From: G020348385 sp964410125
GTDB taxonomy: Bacteria > Acidobacteriota > Aminicenantia > Aminicenantales > Aminicenantaceae
Direction: 5' to 3'
Assembly: GCA_964410125.1 (NCBI GenBank)
Contig: CAYPGQ010000003.1
Span: 1-64,000, forward strand
DNA: 64,000 bases
The first letter of the stretch is position 1; the number at the start of each line of letters is the position of its first letter. The notes beneath the pieces are model-generated. The model did not search any database, was not told the origin of the DNA, and saw nothing but the letters and a program-made list of their open reading frames with translations. Below are positions 8,219 through 17,645 of this stretch, one piece after another. Position numbers and translations under genes: made by a program.

Positions 8219-10498
8219 CTATTTTTTTCCTTCTGCGTAGTAATCGTACCGATAATATCTATAGTAATCCATAAAATAATAATCCCCCTTCCTTGTTTTT
8301 AGTTCATTAAATACAATGCCAATAATGTTAGCCTTGGCTTTTTTTAGTTCCTCGATAGATCTTAGAAAAGGTTTCCGCATCGTTTTTTCTGCTTTAATAA
8401 CAAATATCATGCAATCTGCAAGCGTGGAAATAATAACCGGATCAATCACTGCAACCACAGGAGGTGAATCTATAAGAATAAAATCAAATCTATTTTTAGC
8501 CTCTTCTAACAACTCACCCATCTTTTTTGAATTTAAAAGTTCTGCAGGATTAGGGGGAATGGGCCCGCTGGGCAAGATCCAGATGTTTTCAATGGATGTC
8601 ACCTGAATCGATTCATTTAAGTCTGTTCTTCCAACTAAATACCCACTTAAGCCTTTCTTGTTTCTTACTTTAAATATTCGGTGGAGCCGAGGCTTTCTTA
8701 AATCTGCATCAATAATTAATACCTTTTTCTGAAGCTGGGAAAAAGAAACAGCCATATTTGCTGCAGTTGCGCTCTTACCTTCCTTAGGCATAGCGCTGGA
8801 AAATACCATGGTTTTTGGAATATTCTCGGCATGAGAAAGCAGAATCGATGTCCTCACTGTCTTGTAATCTTCGGAAATAACCATCTGTGGATAAAGATAA
8901 TTAATCAGTTCTACCTCCTTTTCCTTATCAGAAACGGTTTTCTCTTCATGATCTTCCTCCCCGTATGAATAACTGTGTCCTAGATAAGAATTAGATCTAC
9001 TCTTTTTCTTTTTATCTACAGGAGGCAGATACGGAATTACGCCTAGAGAAGGGAGGCCAACCATCTTCTCCACCTCTTCAGGCCCCTTAATTGTATTATC
9101 CAGATATTCAAGAATAAAACAAAGGCTTACTCCTCCAACGATTCCAATGAAGAAGGCTAAAATAAGATTTAGTTTCTTTTTTGGCGAAAAAGGCCTTGAT
9201 ACCGCTTCCGCGGGATCAACGATGGTAATATTGCTCGTTTTAAGACCCTCTAATCTTGCTGATACTAAAGCCTCATTTCTCCTAGCTATCAGTGTATTGA
9301 GTATACTCTGCTTGTTATCAATTTCCGTTCTTAGATTGTGATAACGGATGGTGTTCGAATCCATTTGGGTAACGTCTCTTCTCTGCCTATCGATTTCTCT
9401 TTTAAGCGACAACTCCCTGTTCGAAGCCTCTCGGTATGCCGCTTCTGCTGCATCAACCTGACTTTTTATCTCGGTTTGAAGCTGCAGTTTCATGTTATCT
9501 ATTCTCGTTTTGAGTTGTACCATCTCCGAATAACCTTCTTTATAATTGATCTTCATTTCATCATACTGGTTTTTTAAACGTAAATACTCTGATTTAAGCG
9601 ATTGGATCGTTGCATTTTCTGCAAATGGAGGGAGAGAATCTACATCTAACTCCTTAAGCTGTTGGTAGTTAGCTTGAGCATTAATTCGATCAATACGGGC
9701 CTGTGTATAAGCTGTATTTAAATTAGAAAATGTATCTACAGCCGTGCTTTCAGGATCAGACAAAACGAAAAGTTCCTCTTCTTCGCCAAATCTTTGGAGT
9801 TCTCGTCTTGTCGTTTCCAATTCATCGCGTGTTTTCGCTATTTCTTCACTCAGGAAATCAGAGGCCTGTTGTGTTGTTTCGTACCGTTTCTCAACTGAAA
9901 AATTAATAAATTCAGCCGCCAGAGTATTTACAATTTCAGCAGCAAAATGTGGATTAGATGATGAATAGCTCACTTCCACCAGATTTGTGTTACGGATAGG
10001 CCTAACCTCAATATTCCCTTGAATCGAGCTTGCGGCACCAGAATAAGGATTTGACTGTCTTACAGGTGTTGATTCTTCCTTATCTGAATCATTCTTTGAC
10101 CTTAGCCATTTTAAAGTCAGAAAATCTTTCACAAGAGTTATCAGATTCTTTTTCCGACTAGTTCCACTGGGGCTGAGACCGGATGCTAGATTCATTTTTC
10201 GTGCTACTCTTTCTGCAAGAGACTTGCTCTTAAAAAGCCTGAGTTGGGTATTGAAGAATGTCCAGTCACGCATCATAGATGATTGATAAAAAGATTCATC
10301 AATGCTAAGCATCTTGGAAGATCCTTCTTCTATAAGCAAAGTTGTTGTTGATTTGTACATTGGAGTGGCGAGAAAAGAAAAGATCCCTGTGAAAATTACA
10401 GTAGTGCTCACAAAAATCACTACCATCCATTTTCTTTTGAAAATCACTCCAAGGAATTGCATTAAGTCCAATTCTTTCTTTTTTGTTTCGTATTCCAT
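8219..10498 (-). CDS. wzc: Wzc-type polysaccharide co-polymerase with BY-kinase domain
   Basis: A 759-residue fusion of a Wzz chain-length domain and a bacterial tyrosine kinase, in the Gram-negative arrangement. The N-terminal Wzz region has one membrane helix near residue 30, followed by a periplasmic coiled-coil of about 200-420 and a second helix near 445-470. The kinase carries Walker A (PKEGKS, about 571-576), Walker A' (VLIIDADLRKP, about 593-603) and Walker B (ILIDSPP, about 674-680). The last 20 residues hold nine tyrosines, the autophosphorylation cluster. An AAGGAT ribosome site precedes ATG 10498. It controls polymerisation and export with Wza and is reversed by the PHP phosphatase at 2460-3266. 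Confidence 0.95.
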   Translation of the reverse strand: MEYETKKKELDLMQFLGVIFKRKWMVVIFVSTTVIFTGIFSFLATPMYKSTTTLLIEEGSSKMLSIDESFYQSSMMRDWTFFNTQLRLFKSKSLAERVARKMNLASGLSPSGTSRKKNLITLVKDFLTLKWLRSKNDSDKEESTPVRQSNPYSGAASSIQGNIEVRPIRNTNLVEVSYSSSNPHFAAEIVNTLAAEFINFSVEKRYETTQQASDFLSEEIAKTRDELETTRRELQRFGEEEELFVLSDPESTAVDTFSNLNTAYTQARIDRINAQANYQQLKELDVDSLPPFAENATIQSLKSEYLRLKNQYDEMKINYKEGYSEMVQLKTRIDNMKLQLQTEIKSQVDAAEAAYREASNRELSLKREIDRQRRDVTQMDSNTIRYHNLRTEIDNKQSILNTLIARRNEALVSARLEGLKTSNITIVDPAEAVSRPFSPKKKLNLILAFFIGIVGGVSLCFILEYLDNTIKGPEEVEKMVGLPSLGVIPYLPPVDKKKKSRSNSYLGHSYSYGEEDHEEKTVSDKEKEVELINYLYPQMVISEDYKTVRTSILLSHAENIPKTMVFSSAMPKEGKSATAANMAVSFSQLQKKVLIIDADLRKPRLHRIFKVRNKKGLSGYLVGRTDLNESIQVTSIENIWILPSGPIPPNPAELLNSKKMGELLEEAKNRFDFILIDSPPVVAVIDPVIISTLADCMIFVIKAEKTMRKPFLRSIEELKKAKANIIGIVFNELKTRKGDYYFMDYYRYYRYDYYAEGKK

Positions 10499-10597
10499 AT
10501 CAGTATCCTTTTTATTGAGTCATTCGTTCCTTTGTTCGAATATATGGATATTAATGTCGTTTGTAATCAGCTTCTATGTGGATTCTTAATATATTCA

Positions 10598-11893
10598 TTA
10601 AAATTTATACGAAAAGTTGCCCCCGACAAAGAAGCTATTCATGTTCAATCCACCATAATTTGATCTTCTTTCCAACTTACTCAGGCTTAATCCCATTCCG
10701 ATATTGTTTACAACCCTGATGAGAAAGCCTACGCTGTGGGTACGATATGTATCTGTCCTGAATATTTCTTTATACTGATCATCTTGAGGCTGGATCAATA
10801 TCGGCTCGGGATAATTATTCCTTCCGTATGCAAAACTATAATTTAATCTCAATGATTGAGATAAATAATAAGATATTCCGGCCCCATATATATTCTCAAT
10901 AAAGTACACATTTATAGCCGAAAAAGAAAATTGGAAATCTCTCGAATATTGCACACTAAAATTGAATCGTCCTAATCTAAAATAAAGTCCAGCACTTCCA
11001 ATAGGCCCGGAATAGCTCATTTTTCCTTTTTCTCTGGGAAGGACCTTTCTAAATCCATAAGAAAGAGTCCCACCCGAATGCTTTATAATAGGAAATCCTA
11101 TTCCTACCCTCGCTTCGTATGAGTAAGAATCCCGCCAACGGGATTCAATATTTTCAAAGGAATACTCAGAATAGCCACCTCTGATAAAAATTTGGCCCCG
11201 GGTGAAAACATTGTAAAAAAATTCAAAACTTGCACTCTGAATTCTACGGTTCAGTGACACCGAAAGATCAACATCCCATCCTGGAAGCGTTTCATCCTCA
11301 TAGCTTAGTCTCTCATCTGACCATAAAAAACCAAAAGATATCCTTCGAGTCAGTTCAAAAACAATACTGCTATCAAGCCTTTTGGCAATATAGGTTACAG
11401 GAACTTCAGTTTCACTTGAAGGTCTTCTCGTTGTTCTTCGGTTTAAGTAATTCCCGGAGAGAACGAATCGACGAAGAAGAAGCATTCGGAAGCCAGGAGA
11501 ATAACCATTGTTTAATGCTCTTTGGTTCCTCTCTTTTGCAAAAAAGATATATTCTGGATTTTCTGAAAAAGAAAGAATAAGCCAATTGCGATAAGGAAGA
11601 TATACTTTGACTTCAGGAGATATAAAAGCTATAAAATCAGGAACAGGGCCATCTTCATCTCGAACGCCATATATATTGCTCGTGTATCCAAAATTTCTAA
11701 ATTCAAGTGTTGGATGAATCCGAAAAGGCCCAATTTTCCACTTGGCCATCTCATCAATATCAACCAGTTCAGAGTTAAATGATTGATAGGTCTGGCTGTA
11801 TGCGGAAGTAACGAGAAGTGATAATGCGGAAAGAAGCAAAACTAAATTAAACAACATGATATATCTTATTTTCATTTTATTTTCACGACCCAT
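10598..11893 (-). CDS. outer-membrane beta-barrel protein of the EPS locus
   Basis: A 431-residue protein with a signal peptide (hydrophobic core LVLLLSALSLLVTS, cleavage near SAYS|Q). The rest is alternating, aromatic-rich beta structure ending in SYKF, typical of an outer-membrane barrel. It resembles the large barrel proteins found beside Wza/Wzc in exosortase-type EPS loci, though I cannot assign the family by eye. It starts 3 nt after the stop of the FAD reductase gene. It could be the outer-membrane channel that complements the non-lipidated Wza-like protein. ATG 11893 or the ATG at 11875 could be the start. Confidence 0.7.
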   Translation of the reverse strand: MGRENKMKIRYIMLFNLVLLLSALSLLVTSAYSQTYQSFNSELVDIDEMAKWKIGPFRIHPTLEFRNFGYTSNIYGVRDEDGPVPDFIAFISPEVKVYLPYRNWLILSFSENPEYIFFAKERNQRALNNGYSPGFRMLLLRRFVLSGNYLNRRTTRRPSSETEVPVTYIAKRLDSSIVFELTRRISFGFLWSDERLSYEDETLPGWDVDLSVSLNRRIQSASFEFFYNVFTRGQIFIRGGYSEYSFENIESRWRDSYSYEARVGIGFPIIKHSGGTLSYGFRKVLPREKGKMSYSGPIGSAGLYFRLGRFNFSVQYSRDFQFSFSAINVYFIENIYGAGISYYLSQSLRLNYSFAYGRNNYPEPILIQPQDDQYKEIFRTDTYRTHSVGFLIRVVNNIGMGLSLSKLERRSNYGGLNMNSFFVGGNFSYKF

Positions 11894-11896
11894 CTG

Positions 11897-13060
11897 TTAT
11901 TTATTTCCCAGCTTAGCCTTGATAAGTTGAACAAAAGGTATCTTCCGCATCAGAGTAAGCACCAATTCTCTGTGCCAATCAAAATTTCCTTTCTCCTTTA
12001 TGAGAGGAATTACTCCATCGTTTTGAGCAACCTGGAACATTTTTTCTAATTGGGCATCGTTAAACTTGGCACAAAATTTTCTCGCATAATATCCCACTAA
12101 AATCTCTCTCTGAATTGCTCTTTTCCATAATTTCTCATATTCTGCTAAAATCCTTTTTGAAAAACATCCCTTCTTAAAGGCCGTGTCCACTACTCGTGAA
12201 GCAATATCCGAGCAAAGCAATCCAAAATAGATTCCTCCTCCAGTGGTTGTTTTTACCTGACCAGCCGCTTCTCCTATCGTCAATACTCTTTCCCCGTAGG
12301 TTGGAGAAACTAAACCCTGGGCAATGGCCTTGAACTGGATTCTATTCTTATCCAAGATCATTCTTCCTTCAGGATAAAAACGTTTGAGTATTCGTCCGAA
12401 ATACTCCTTTGGGCTTTTGTCTGTCATCAAACCCAGACGAACTATATCCCCATTTATAGGGACAGCCCATGCAAAAGCACCTGGTGCGACCTCCTTACCT
12501 ATAAACACATGAGTGCAGTCTACGTTAGCCAATTTAAGCTCAGCCTGAACTCCATTGAGAAAGTCTTTAGGATATCCCAAACCCAGCTTTTTGTGCAGTT
12601 TGTAATTTACTCCTGTCGCAATAAGGACTAGCCTTGCCGTATTTTTTTCTTTGGATTTCTCCTCTCTTTTGGAAATAATTTCGACATGGGAATTATTAAC
12701 TGAAATATCTATAACTCTGTTATCACACTTCACTGAAACACCTTTAGACAGGGCATCAGCTAGGAGGTTTCTATCAAATTTTTTCCTATCAACAACATGG
12801 GCAAAAGGCTGAGGATGATCATAAATGAGTGAATTACTATTGGGAGAAATCCATTTTATTTGCTTAATCTCTTTCAAAATAGGACTAGAAGAAAGATGGA
12901 ATTCGCTGAATGCTTCACTTCCAACGATACCTGTACAAACAATATGATCCCCGATTTTTTTTTTCATTTCCAAAATCAAAACATCCAGACCTCTCTCTGC
13001 CAGATTCCGAGCAGCATTCAAGCCACTCGGTCCGCCACCGATAACAATCACATCATGCAT
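11897..13060 (-). CDS. FAD-dependent oxidoreductase, geranylgeranyl reductase family
   Basis: A 387-residue protein. ATG 13060 is chosen because AGGA lies 7 nt upstream; a TTG two codons earlier is less likely. The N-terminal Rossmann motif GGGPSG is at residues about 9-14, followed by a CTGIVG segment and a GEAAGQVKTTTGGGIYFGL segment typical of geranylgeranyl-reductase-like flavoproteins. Such enzymes reduce isoprenoid double bonds. Lying between a glycosyltransferase and an outer-membrane barrel gene, it may act on the polyprenyl carrier or a lipid anchor of the glycan, but that is inference. Other halogenase-like or digeranylgeranyl roles cannot be excluded. Confidence 0.8.
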   Translation of the reverse strand: MHDVIVIGGGPSGLNAARNLAERGLDVLILEMKKKIGDHIVCTGIVGSEAFSEFHLSSSPILKEIKQIKWISPNSNSLIYDHPQPFAHVVDRKKFDRNLLADALSKGVSVKCDNRVIDISVNNSHVEIISKREEKSKEKNTARLVLIATGVNYKLHKKLGLGYPKDFLNGVQAELKLANVDCTHVFIGKEVAPGAFAWAVPINGDIVRLGLMTDKSPKEYFGRILKRFYPEGRMILDKNRIQFKAIAQGLVSPTYGERVLTIGEAAGQVKTTTGGGIYFGLLCSDIASRVVDTAFKKGCFSKRILAEYEKLWKRAIQREILVGYYARKFCAKFNDAQLEKMFQVAQNDGVIPLIKEKGNFDWHRELVLTLMRKIPFVQLIKAKLGNK

Positions 13061-13076
13061 CGACAATTCCTCTCAC

Positions 13077-14291
13077 TTACAATAAATTCGGGCTGTTTTT
13101 TATCTCTCTCAATGGCAAGACATGCTTATATGCTCCAAGGAGATATGGAACCGAATAGTCCCAAGCCAGTTTTTTTTCAACTCTCTCTCTCCCAACTTTC
13201 ATCATATGAGACCTCAGTTCAGGATTATTTGTTAGATATATTATCTTATCTGCCAGATCAATCACATCATTCGTTTTTGCATATAAGGCAGCATCTCCAC
13301 AAGAAACTCTCGTCTCTTTAAGATCAAACGCAATGACTGGTTTTTCCAGCGCCATATATTCGAGTACTTTATTCATGGTTGATTTATCATTCAAAGGATT
13401 GAAAGGATCAGGCTGAACGCAGATATCGCAGGCACTCAGAACGGAAAGCATTTCGTCATCAGGAATTCTTCCAGTGAATTTAACATGACTTTCTAATCCC
13501 ATATTCAGCGATTCTTCATGAAGGTCGGGTTGAGAACTGCCTCCACCAACAAAAACAAACTTTATATTGGCTATTCCCCATTTTTTTATTATTTCCTCAG
13601 CAGCTTTTAATAAATACTCCGTCCCATCTTGAGGGTTCATGTTGCCTAAATATCCTACCAAAATCTCTGCTTTATTCTTTAATCCTTTTTTTGGAGGAAC
13701 AATTTTGAAGTTATCAAGATCAGGGCCATTCCGAACAACAAAAACATCCTCAGGCTTCTTCCTTCCTCTCTCTATGGCCGTTTCTTTATAAGATTCATTT
13801 GTCGCAATGACAGTGTCAGCTAGCCTATATGAATTTTTTTCAAGCCAAACTAAGGTCTTAAAGATTTTACTCTTTGGATTTTTAAAACCACGCGATTGCA
13901 TCAACTCCGGGACGAGATCATGTTGGTCAAATATAAACTTTTTCCCTAGTAATTTATAGGGAAGAGCTATCACCCACAATAGATCCATAGGATTGCATGC
14001 ATGGAACACAGAAAATCCGTGTCGAACAAAAACCCAAAATGTTAAAAACGTTCCAAAAAACAAGGAGCAAAAACCTTCGATAACGTGCCCTAGAATAGAT
14101 TCCATTGTTGGTTTTGCATAAAAATAAGCTCTCAAATTCTTACTGATTTTTTTATAAACCGGGTCATCAGGATACTTAGGAGAAATAACTGTGACTCCCC
14201 AACCTGCGTTCACAAGCGCATTCGCCTCCCGGATAACCCTGTTGTCATAAGAAAAAGAGCCGTCTTCAATAAATATCAAAGCTTTTTTCAT
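13077..14291 (-). CDS. glycosyltransferase family 4
   Basis: A 404-residue GT-B enzyme. The N-terminal acceptor domain begins MKKALIFIEDGSFSYDNRVIREA and carries a hydrophobic, membrane-associating stretch near residues 70-95. The C-terminal domain has GYLGNMNPQDG, GGGSSQPDL, FTGRIPDDEM and the donor-binding segment LEYMALEKPVIAFD. It retains sugar stereochemistry and adds one residue of the repeat unit on the inner membrane. The Asp-rich HACNPMDLLW and QHDLVPEL motifs are common to WbuB-like GT4 proteins. It lies between algD and the FAD reductase. The sugar is unknown. Confidence 0.85.
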   Translation of the reverse strand: MKKALIFIEDGSFSYDNRVIREANALVNAGWGVTVISPKYPDDPVYKKISKNLRAYFYAKPTMESILGHVIEGFCSLFFGTFLTFWVFVRHGFSVFHACNPMDLLWVIALPYKLLGKKFIFDQHDLVPELMQSRGFKNPKSKIFKTLVWLEKNSYRLADTVIATNESYKETAIERGRKKPEDVFVVRNGPDLDNFKIVPPKKGLKNKAEILVGYLGNMNPQDGTEYLLKAAEEIIKKWGIANIKFVFVGGGSSQPDLHEESLNMGLESHVKFTGRIPDDEMLSVLSACDICVQPDPFNPLNDKSTMNKVLEYMALEKPVIAFDLKETRVSCGDAALYAKTNDVIDLADKIIYLTNNPELRSHMMKVGRERVEKKLAWDYSVPYLLGAYKHVLPLREIKNSPNLL

Positions 14292-14312
14292 CTTAAAAGT
14301 GAGATTATAGTC

Positions 14313-15629
14313 TTACCAACATATTCCTATATATTTTGCCTGCGTTATTGTTTTGTTGGTAATGCGTACAAGATCAAACACATATTGTTCTTTGTTCAGC
14401 AGAGGAAAAATATCTTCAAACTCAGAATTTTTGCTACCAATAATTATTATTTCGGAGTGATTTACAATATCTCTTGGGTCTTTAACCATAAGTCGAGAAA
14501 TGTGTGGAATGCGTTTCTCTATATATTCCTTATTTGCTCCAAACAATTTTGCAAAGGATACTTGCTTATCGTAAATTTTTATTTCATATCCTTTGCCCAA
14601 TAATATTTCAATCAGCTCGACTATCGGTGATTCTCTGAGATCATCTGTCCCGGCTTTAAAAGCAAAACCTAAAATTCCAACCTTTTTCTTATCAAGGGCG
14701 ATAATCCGTTTTACGGTATTTCTAATTTGCAGCTCATTGCTCGGAAGAATGGCATCCAGTACAGGGACCTTGATATCTAGCATCTTCGCTTTGTAGGACA
14801 GAGCTCGGATATCTTTTGGTAGACACGATCCTCCGAAAGCAAAACCTGGCTTAAGATAATAGGGAGCAAGATTCAGTTTTGTATCTTGACAAAAAATCTC
14901 CATCACCTCGTGTGAATCAATATTTAAAGCCCTACAGATATTCCCTATTTCATTGCTGAATGTCACCTTTAAAGCATGAAAAGCATTATCAGCGTATTTA
15001 ATCATCTCAGCAACACTGATGGAAGTTTTAATTAAAGGGGCATTAATATTTTCATAAAGCTCTGCAACCTCATCTGCATCAGTTTTATTCAGTGCTCCGA
15101 TAACTGTCTTAGGTGGATCATAAAAATCACTCACAGCTGAAGATTCTCTCATGAACTCTGGGTTGACCACGAGCCCAAAATCTCTTGCAGCTTTTTTCCC
15201 AGATTTCTCTTCAAGGATAGGAACAATAGTATTTTCGGTTGTACCCGGTAGAACAGTAGAACGGATAGCTATTATATGATAGGACTCCTTATTTTTGAGA
15301 TGTGTTCCTATCTCCTGAGCGACCCTTTCTAAATATTCTAGATCCAGGGAGCCATTGCTCATAGAAGGAGTTCCAACACAAACGAATGAAATGTCTGAAT
15401 TCAAGACAGCCGATTCGCCATCGACAGAAGCTTGTATTTTCCCGTTATCTACTGCTTTTTTTATCAAGGACTGCAGTCCCTCTTCAATCACAGGAGAACG
15501 TCCCTTATTAATGATATCTATCTTTGTCTTGTTAGTATCGACTCCGATGATAAAGTGACCATTATCGGCCAAGCAGGCTGAAGAAACAGAGCCTACATAT
15601 CCCAAACCAAAAACACTTATTTTTTTCAT
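14313..15629 (-). CDS. algD: GDP-mannose 6-dehydrogenase (AlgD-like)
   Basis: A 438-residue nucleotide-sugar dehydrogenase. The NAD motif GLGYVG is at residues 8-13 and the catalytic Cys269 lies in FGGSCLPKD. The wording is closer to AlgD than to UDP-glucose dehydrogenases: SFVCVGTPS, PGFAFGGSCLPKD, LGFAFKAGTDDLRESPIVEL, GANKEYIEKRIPH and the C-terminal GICW. AlgD oxidises GDP-mannose twice to GDP-mannuronate, the alginate precursor, in the cytoplasm. This implies a mannuronic acid in the EPS or a derivative made from it. It is followed by the heparinase-like gene and precedes AsnB in the same locus. A related uronate dehydrogenase with another substrate cannot be fully ruled out. Confidence 0.85.
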   Translation of the reverse strand: MKKISVFGLGYVGSVSSACLADNGHFIIGVDTNKTKIDIINKGRSPVIEEGLQSLIKKAVDNGKIQASVDGESAVLNSDISFVCVGTPSMSNGSLDLEYLERVAQEIGTHLKNKESYHIIAIRSTVLPGTTENTIVPILEEKSGKKAARDFGLVVNPEFMRESSAVSDFYDPPKTVIGALNKTDADEVAELYENINAPLIKTSISVAEMIKYADNAFHALKVTFSNEIGNICRALNIDSHEVMEIFCQDTKLNLAPYYLKPGFAFGGSCLPKDIRALSYKAKMLDIKVPVLDAILPSNELQIRNTVKRIIALDKKKVGILGFAFKAGTDDLRESPIVELIEILLGKGYEIKIYDKQVSFAKLFGANKEYIEKRIPHISRLMVKDPRDIVNHSEIIIIGSKNSEFEDIFPLLNKEQYVFDLVRITNKTITQAKYIGICW

Positions 15630-15631
15630 TA

Positions 15632-17635
15632 CTACGAATCCCCTAATTTATTCATTTTTACAAAGTTAGGTATATCTTTCATATGAATTTTGGAAGTAAA
15701 AGTTTGGCTTCCACTGATCTCAGCACTAAGAACCAATGTCTCAATTTCTTGTATATAATTGAATTGAGATGAATACCACCCTCTTATAGGTTTCTTTTCT
15801 CCTTTGACAATATCAATGCTTTGCCACTTTTTGTCGACATCGATGCTGATTCTTGTGCTTGAACAATTTATATCAATACCTCCATTATTCGTTTTCACAA
15901 AACAATCGGGATGTAAATGGAAATGACATTCAACAAAATGATTCTTTTTACAATCTATATAATCAATAATTTCAAGCTCTTTTTTTCTCTTATAGAACAT
16001 AACATCTCTTTTATGAAACACAGGATCTTTTAATCTTTGATAGCCATCATGTCTAGCCGACCATAAAATCCTCTCTGCATTTTCATCAAAGACAACATTT
16101 CTTATATTATAAAAATCTTTATACATAAAATCAGCAACAATAGTGGCTTGATCAACTCTGTCTACTTTTAGAGTGTTATGGGCTGAAGTGGAACGAAAAT
16201 AGTTTCTCCACTCTCCTCCACTATGATAAAGATATGTCCCAGGATCAATGAAAATGGGTTGACCGTCTATGGAAAGCCAAAAACTTAAAGCATCTGCATG
16301 TCCATGTCCGCATAGAGGCTTGAGTCCTAGTTGCCCTCCATTTCCTACAAACATGATCTCTGAATCATTTTTATCATGCATGACTGCAAGTCCTGCATTT
16401 TTGAAATAGATGCTAGATGGGCAGATATCATTCTTTTTCTTCTTTAATGCTTTCCACTTAACCTTTGTCTCTTTTCCGAGGAGGATAAAAGTTTTTTGAT
16501 CAAACTCTGAATTTTCAGATATCCAATCTGGATTTTCAAAAAGCAGCGCTCCAGTGTTCAACAAGGAAACAAAATTATTGTGTTTTCCAAACCATAGCTT
16601 AAGTAAAAATCCATCATCATCATCACCAATGGCGGGATAATTCCCGTTTTTATCAAGAAGACAAGAAATAAAACTCAATGATGCACGAAGCCTATCTTCT
16701 ATTGATTTATGGTATTGCTCACCATATTCTCTACAAAAAAGAAAATAAATAAGAAAATTATCCAACACGAACTGTAAGTAAGGCACAGAATGCTCAAAAC
16801 TGCTTCCATCGGGATATATTTGGCGCAGCACTTGCTGCTCTAAAGTCTTCTTTCCATACTTTTTCCACTTGGCTGCATTTTTTAATTGGGGAAAGCAAAG
16901 ACCGGCAACAAACAATCCCAGCGCTTCTGCCACTGCATGGTTTGCACATGAAGAATATTTCGAAGGATACCGATAAAGATGTCTTCCATGAGGGGCTATG
17001 AATCGTGTTATCAATTCACATTGCTCTTCATTCAAAGGCTCATCACCCAATAACTTTAAGGCATACACAACATTGAGTATTCTGATTCCGAGTTCTATTC
17101 CCATTATCCAGTTGATGCCATTGGGGTAAGGATTGGATTCCAACCATGATTTTAATTGATCAAAAATCTCATTTTTATGTCTAGAATCTTTATAAAGGGA
17201 GTAAGTCAAAGCAAGCTGAGGAATATGATGAAGACGATTCAGCTCCCAGGCAAATTTTATGCCTCCGATAATCTGACCATCTCTGTAATCTATATCTCCC
17301 CAAAATTTTAGTGGCCAAGACTGATTGGTCTTTGGGTCAAGGTGCCAATTAATTCTGCTTCCGAAGTTTTTGGTAAAACCAAATACATTAAACCTATGCT
17401 CAAGAATATCTTCTGTAGCTTCAAGACTCTTCAATCTTGCTTGAGGAAAACACTCATCAAAACCACATAAATCAATTGCTTTTATATTCTTTTTATGAAG
17501 AGAATGATCCACAAATTTCTCACCATTCATAAAGAATTTATCCTTTTTTATTTTAAATGCCTGTCCAAATCTATATGGGTATTCAATTAATGGCATACTT
17601 TTCATTCTGTTAAGATGCCAAATAAGCTTTCCCAT
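15632..17635 (-). CDS. heparinase II/III-family polysaccharide lyase-like protein
   Basis: A 667-residue protein with an (alpha/alpha) toroid N-terminal half and a beta-sandwich C-terminal half. Visible marks are NHAVAEALGLFVAGLCFP, SSFEHSVPYLQF, CGHGHADALSFWLSIDG and PGTYLYH, including the conserved His and Tyr. Family members cleave uronic-acid polymers by beta-elimination and are common in EPS and alginate loci for trimming or editing chains. No signal peptide is visible, which is unusual for a lyase acting in the periplasm and is also seen in EPS-locus homologues. The stop is 2 nt from the algD start, so co-expression is expected. Confidence 0.85.
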   Translation of the reverse strand: MGKLIWHLNRMKSMPLIEYPYRFGQAFKIKKDKFFMNGEKFVDHSLHKKNIKAIDLCGFDECFPQARLKSLEATEDILEHRFNVFGFTKNFGSRINWHLDPKTNQSWPLKFWGDIDYRDGQIIGGIKFAWELNRLHHIPQLALTYSLYKDSRHKNEIFDQLKSWLESNPYPNGINWIMGIELGIRILNVVYALKLLGDEPLNEEQCELITRFIAPHGRHLYRYPSKYSSCANHAVAEALGLFVAGLCFPQLKNAAKWKKYGKKTLEQQVLRQIYPDGSSFEHSVPYLQFVLDNFLIYFLFCREYGEQYHKSIEDRLRASLSFISCLLDKNGNYPAIGDDDDGFLLKLWFGKHNNFVSLLNTGALLFENPDWISENSEFDQKTFILLGKETKVKWKALKKKKNDICPSSIYFKNAGLAVMHDKNDSEIMFVGNGGQLGLKPLCGHGHADALSFWLSIDGQPIFIDPGTYLYHSGGEWRNYFRSTSAHNTLKVDRVDQATIVADFMYKDFYNIRNVVFDENAERILWSARHDGYQRLKDPVFHKRDVMFYKRKKELEIIDYIDCKKNHFVECHFHLHPDCFVKTNNGGIDINCSSTRISIDVDKKWQSIDIVKGEKKPIRGWYSSQFNYIQEIETLVLSAEISGSQTFTSKIHMKDIPNFVKMNKLGDS

Positions 17636-17645
17636 TTGGATTTAT

